Origin: Planococcaceae bacterium UBA3370
GTDB taxonomy: Bacteria > Bacillota > Bacilli > Bacillales_A > Planococcaceae
Length of the DNA stretch: 6,032 nt
Direction: 5' to 3'
Assembly (NCBI GenBank): GCA_002360295.1
Contig: DEQI01000061.1
Coordinates: 1-6,032, forward strand
Made by a program: the position numbers and the translations under genes. Below are positions 5,462 to 6,032 of the stretch, in pieces. Numbering within the stretch: the stretch's first letter is position 1; the number at the start of each line of letters is the position of its first letter. A model generated the notes under the pieces. It saw only the letters and a program-made list of their open reading frames with translations, was not told the origin of the DNA and did no database searches.

Positions 5462-5521
5462 GAAAGTCACCCAGCCTTTTCTGGTACTTCTAGAGGTTGT
5501 CGGGGCTAATTGGGTACTTTC
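5462..5521 (-). other. Long imperfect hairpin in the pdxK leader
   Basis: On the minus strand GAAAGT (5521-5516) pairs with ACTTTC (5467-5462). The helix continues with ACCC against GGGT across a one-G bulge, then AGCC against GGCT after a 4-nt bulge. This leaves a loop of about 27 nt that contains a TCTAGA palindrome. It falls inside the inferred 5' leader of pdxK, 15 bp upstream of the ribosome binding site. It matches no riboswitch class I know. On the plus strand the same hairpin is followed by CACTTTTTTAC, so it could also act as a terminator for plus-strand transcription antisense to pdxK. Confidence 0.6.
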
Positions 5522-5545
5522 ACTTTTTTACTCTGAATATTAGTT

Positions 5546-5551
5546 ACTATA
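5546..5551 (-). promoter_or_regulatory. Probable -10 of the pdxK promoter
   Basis: TATAGT on the minus strand, 5/6 to consensus. The upstream hexamer at 17 bp is TTTTTA (3/6); TTTACA (5/6) lies at only 15 bp. Transcription would start near 5539, giving a leader of about 110 nt that contains the long hairpin. Confidence 0.45.
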
Positions 5552-5559
5552 CACGGGAA

Positions 5560-5581
5560 CTGACTTTGTAAAAATAGTCAG
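5560..5581. repeat. Inverted repeat between pdxK and ung, possible operator
   Basis: CTGACT at 5560-5565 and AGTCAG at 5576-5581 form perfect 6-bp arms around a 10-bp AT-rich centre. The centre-to-centre spacing of arms (16 bp) puts both on nearly the same DNA face. The element overlaps the expected -35 region of the pdxK promoter, where a dimeric regulator could block it. No regulator is known to me for this sequence. Confidence 0.45.
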
Positions 5582-5619
5582 AAACCGAAATTTCTATAAG
5601 GTCAGATTGGTGCTATTAG

Positions 5620-5630
5620 TATAGTATAAT
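5620..5630 (+). promoter_or_regulatory. Possible -10 region of ung
   Basis: TATAGTATAAT contains two overlapping -10-like hexamers, TATAGT (5620-5625) and a consensus TATAAT (5625-5630). No convincing -35 lies 16-18 bp upstream. TATAAT would start transcription almost at the ribosome binding site, so TATAGT or a site further upstream may be the real one. Confidence 0.3.
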
Positions 5631-5633
5631 AAT

Positions 5634-5643
5634 GAGGAGGTGA
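5634..5643 (+). promoter_or_regulatory. Strong ribosome binding site of ung
   Basis: GAGGAGGTGA, with AGGAGGTGA fully complementary to the 16S rRNA 3' end of bacilli, 9 nt from GGAGG to the ATG at 5650. It fixes the start of ung. Confidence 0.85.
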
Positions 5644-5649
5644 CTGCAC

Positions 5650-6032
5650 ATGAAAATAATATTTGAGAATGATTGGCAAGAAGTGATGGGAGAACAATTT
5701 GAGCAACCATATTTTCACGACTTATGTGCATTTTTAGAACAAGAATATCGTACATATAAAGTATATCCAGAACAAAAAGATGTCATGAATGCTTTTCATA
5801 TGACAAGCTTTCAAGATGTAAAAGTCGTGATTTTAGGACAAGATCCTTATCATGGACAAGACCAAGCACATGGCATGAGTTTTTCTGTACAACCAGGCAT
5901 TCCACATCCACCTAGTCTTCGAAATATGTTGCAAGAACTGCAAGAAGATATAGGGTGTGATATTCCTAAGGATGGATATTTATTGAATTGGGCGAAACAG
6001 GGAGTCCTATTATTAAATACGGTTCTAACGGT
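5650..6032 (+). CDS. ung: Uracil-DNA glycosylase, family 1 (3' end outside window)
   Basis: Base-excision repair enzyme that removes uracil from DNA. The first 127 residues are present, a little over half of the usual 220-230, and the frame is open to the window edge, so it is cut by the window rather than broken. The water-activating motif GQDPYHG (63-69) holds catalytic D65. PHPPSLRNM (85-93) is the Ser/Pro-rich DNA-compression loop region. LLLNTVLT (120-127) has the uracil-binding N123. These are the hallmarks of family 1 UDG. It is divergent from pdxK across a 219-bp gap and has a very strong ribosome binding site. The same ung/pdxK neighbourhood is known from B. subtilis. Cytosolic, DNA-associated. 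Confidence 0.97.
   Translation, partial: MKIIFENDWQEVMGEQFEQPYFHDLCAFLEQEYRTYKVYPEQKDVMNAFHMTSFQDVKVVILGQDPYHGQDQAHGMSFSVQPGIPHPPSLRNMLQELQEDIGCDIPKDGYLLNWAKQGVLLLNTVLT

Noticed and set aside
5462..5521. Known riboswitch (TPP, preQ1, SAM, THF, ZTP, guanidine and others) before pdxK
   Set aside because: None of the conserved cores I know is present, such as the CTGAGA and ACCYTTGAACCTGA segments of TPP or the preQ1 pseudoknot tail. It is listed as an unassigned structure.
1..6032. Mobile element, phage, toxin-antitoxin or defence system
   Set aside because: No transposase, integrase, terminal repeats with target duplication or small toxin-like gene pairs are seen; all complete genes are housekeeping or conserved bacillar genes.

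Overview
The window looks like chromosomal DNA from a low-GC, Gram-positive, spore-former-type Firmicute. The best guess is a Bacillaceae/Planococcaceae relative such as Lysinibacillus or Solibacillus. The reasons are AT-rich sequence, strong AGGAGG-type ribosome binding sites, bacillithiol genes of the yojF-yojG (bshB2) type, a Bacillus-type pyridoxal kinase, a short single-ACT IlvA, and a perfect CodY box. The genus is an inference; no 16S or marker gene is present.

Layout: five complete genes lie on the minus strand and one partial gene on the plus strand. Reading the minus strand 5' to 3' (right to left), they are pdxK (pyridoxal kinase, 5430-4600), its terminator, yojF (4491-4141), translationally coupled bshB2 (4126-3416), a strong terminator, a CodY-box/promoter region, a YjiH-family Gate-domain membrane protein (3181-1829), another terminator, and ilvA (threonine deaminase, 1450-188) with its own terminator. 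On the plus strand, ung (uracil-DNA glycosylase) starts at 5650 and runs off the right edge. The left edge (1-130) has no gene but carries three copies of a motif at an exact 21-bp spacing.

How the genes fit together: each transcription unit is short and ends in its own intrinsic terminator, so this is mainly a set of neighbouring housekeeping units. Two metabolic themes occur. One is PLP: PdxK salvages pyridoxal to PLP, and IlvA uses PLP for the first committed step of isoleucine synthesis. The other is low-molecular-weight thiol metabolism: BshB2 is a zinc deacetylase of the bacillithiol pathway, with the uncharacterised YojF made from the same message. CodY senses branched-chain amino acids and GTP. 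A perfect CodY palindrome sits upstream of the membrane protein gene next to ilvA, so that transporter-like protein is probably under nutritional control.

I found no clear novel defence or mobile system. The most interesting unexplained items are the CodY-linked YjiH protein of unknown substrate, the structured leader and inverted repeat upstream of pdxK, the 21-bp-period repeats at the left edge, and the 8-bp inverted repeats that enclose two of the terminators.
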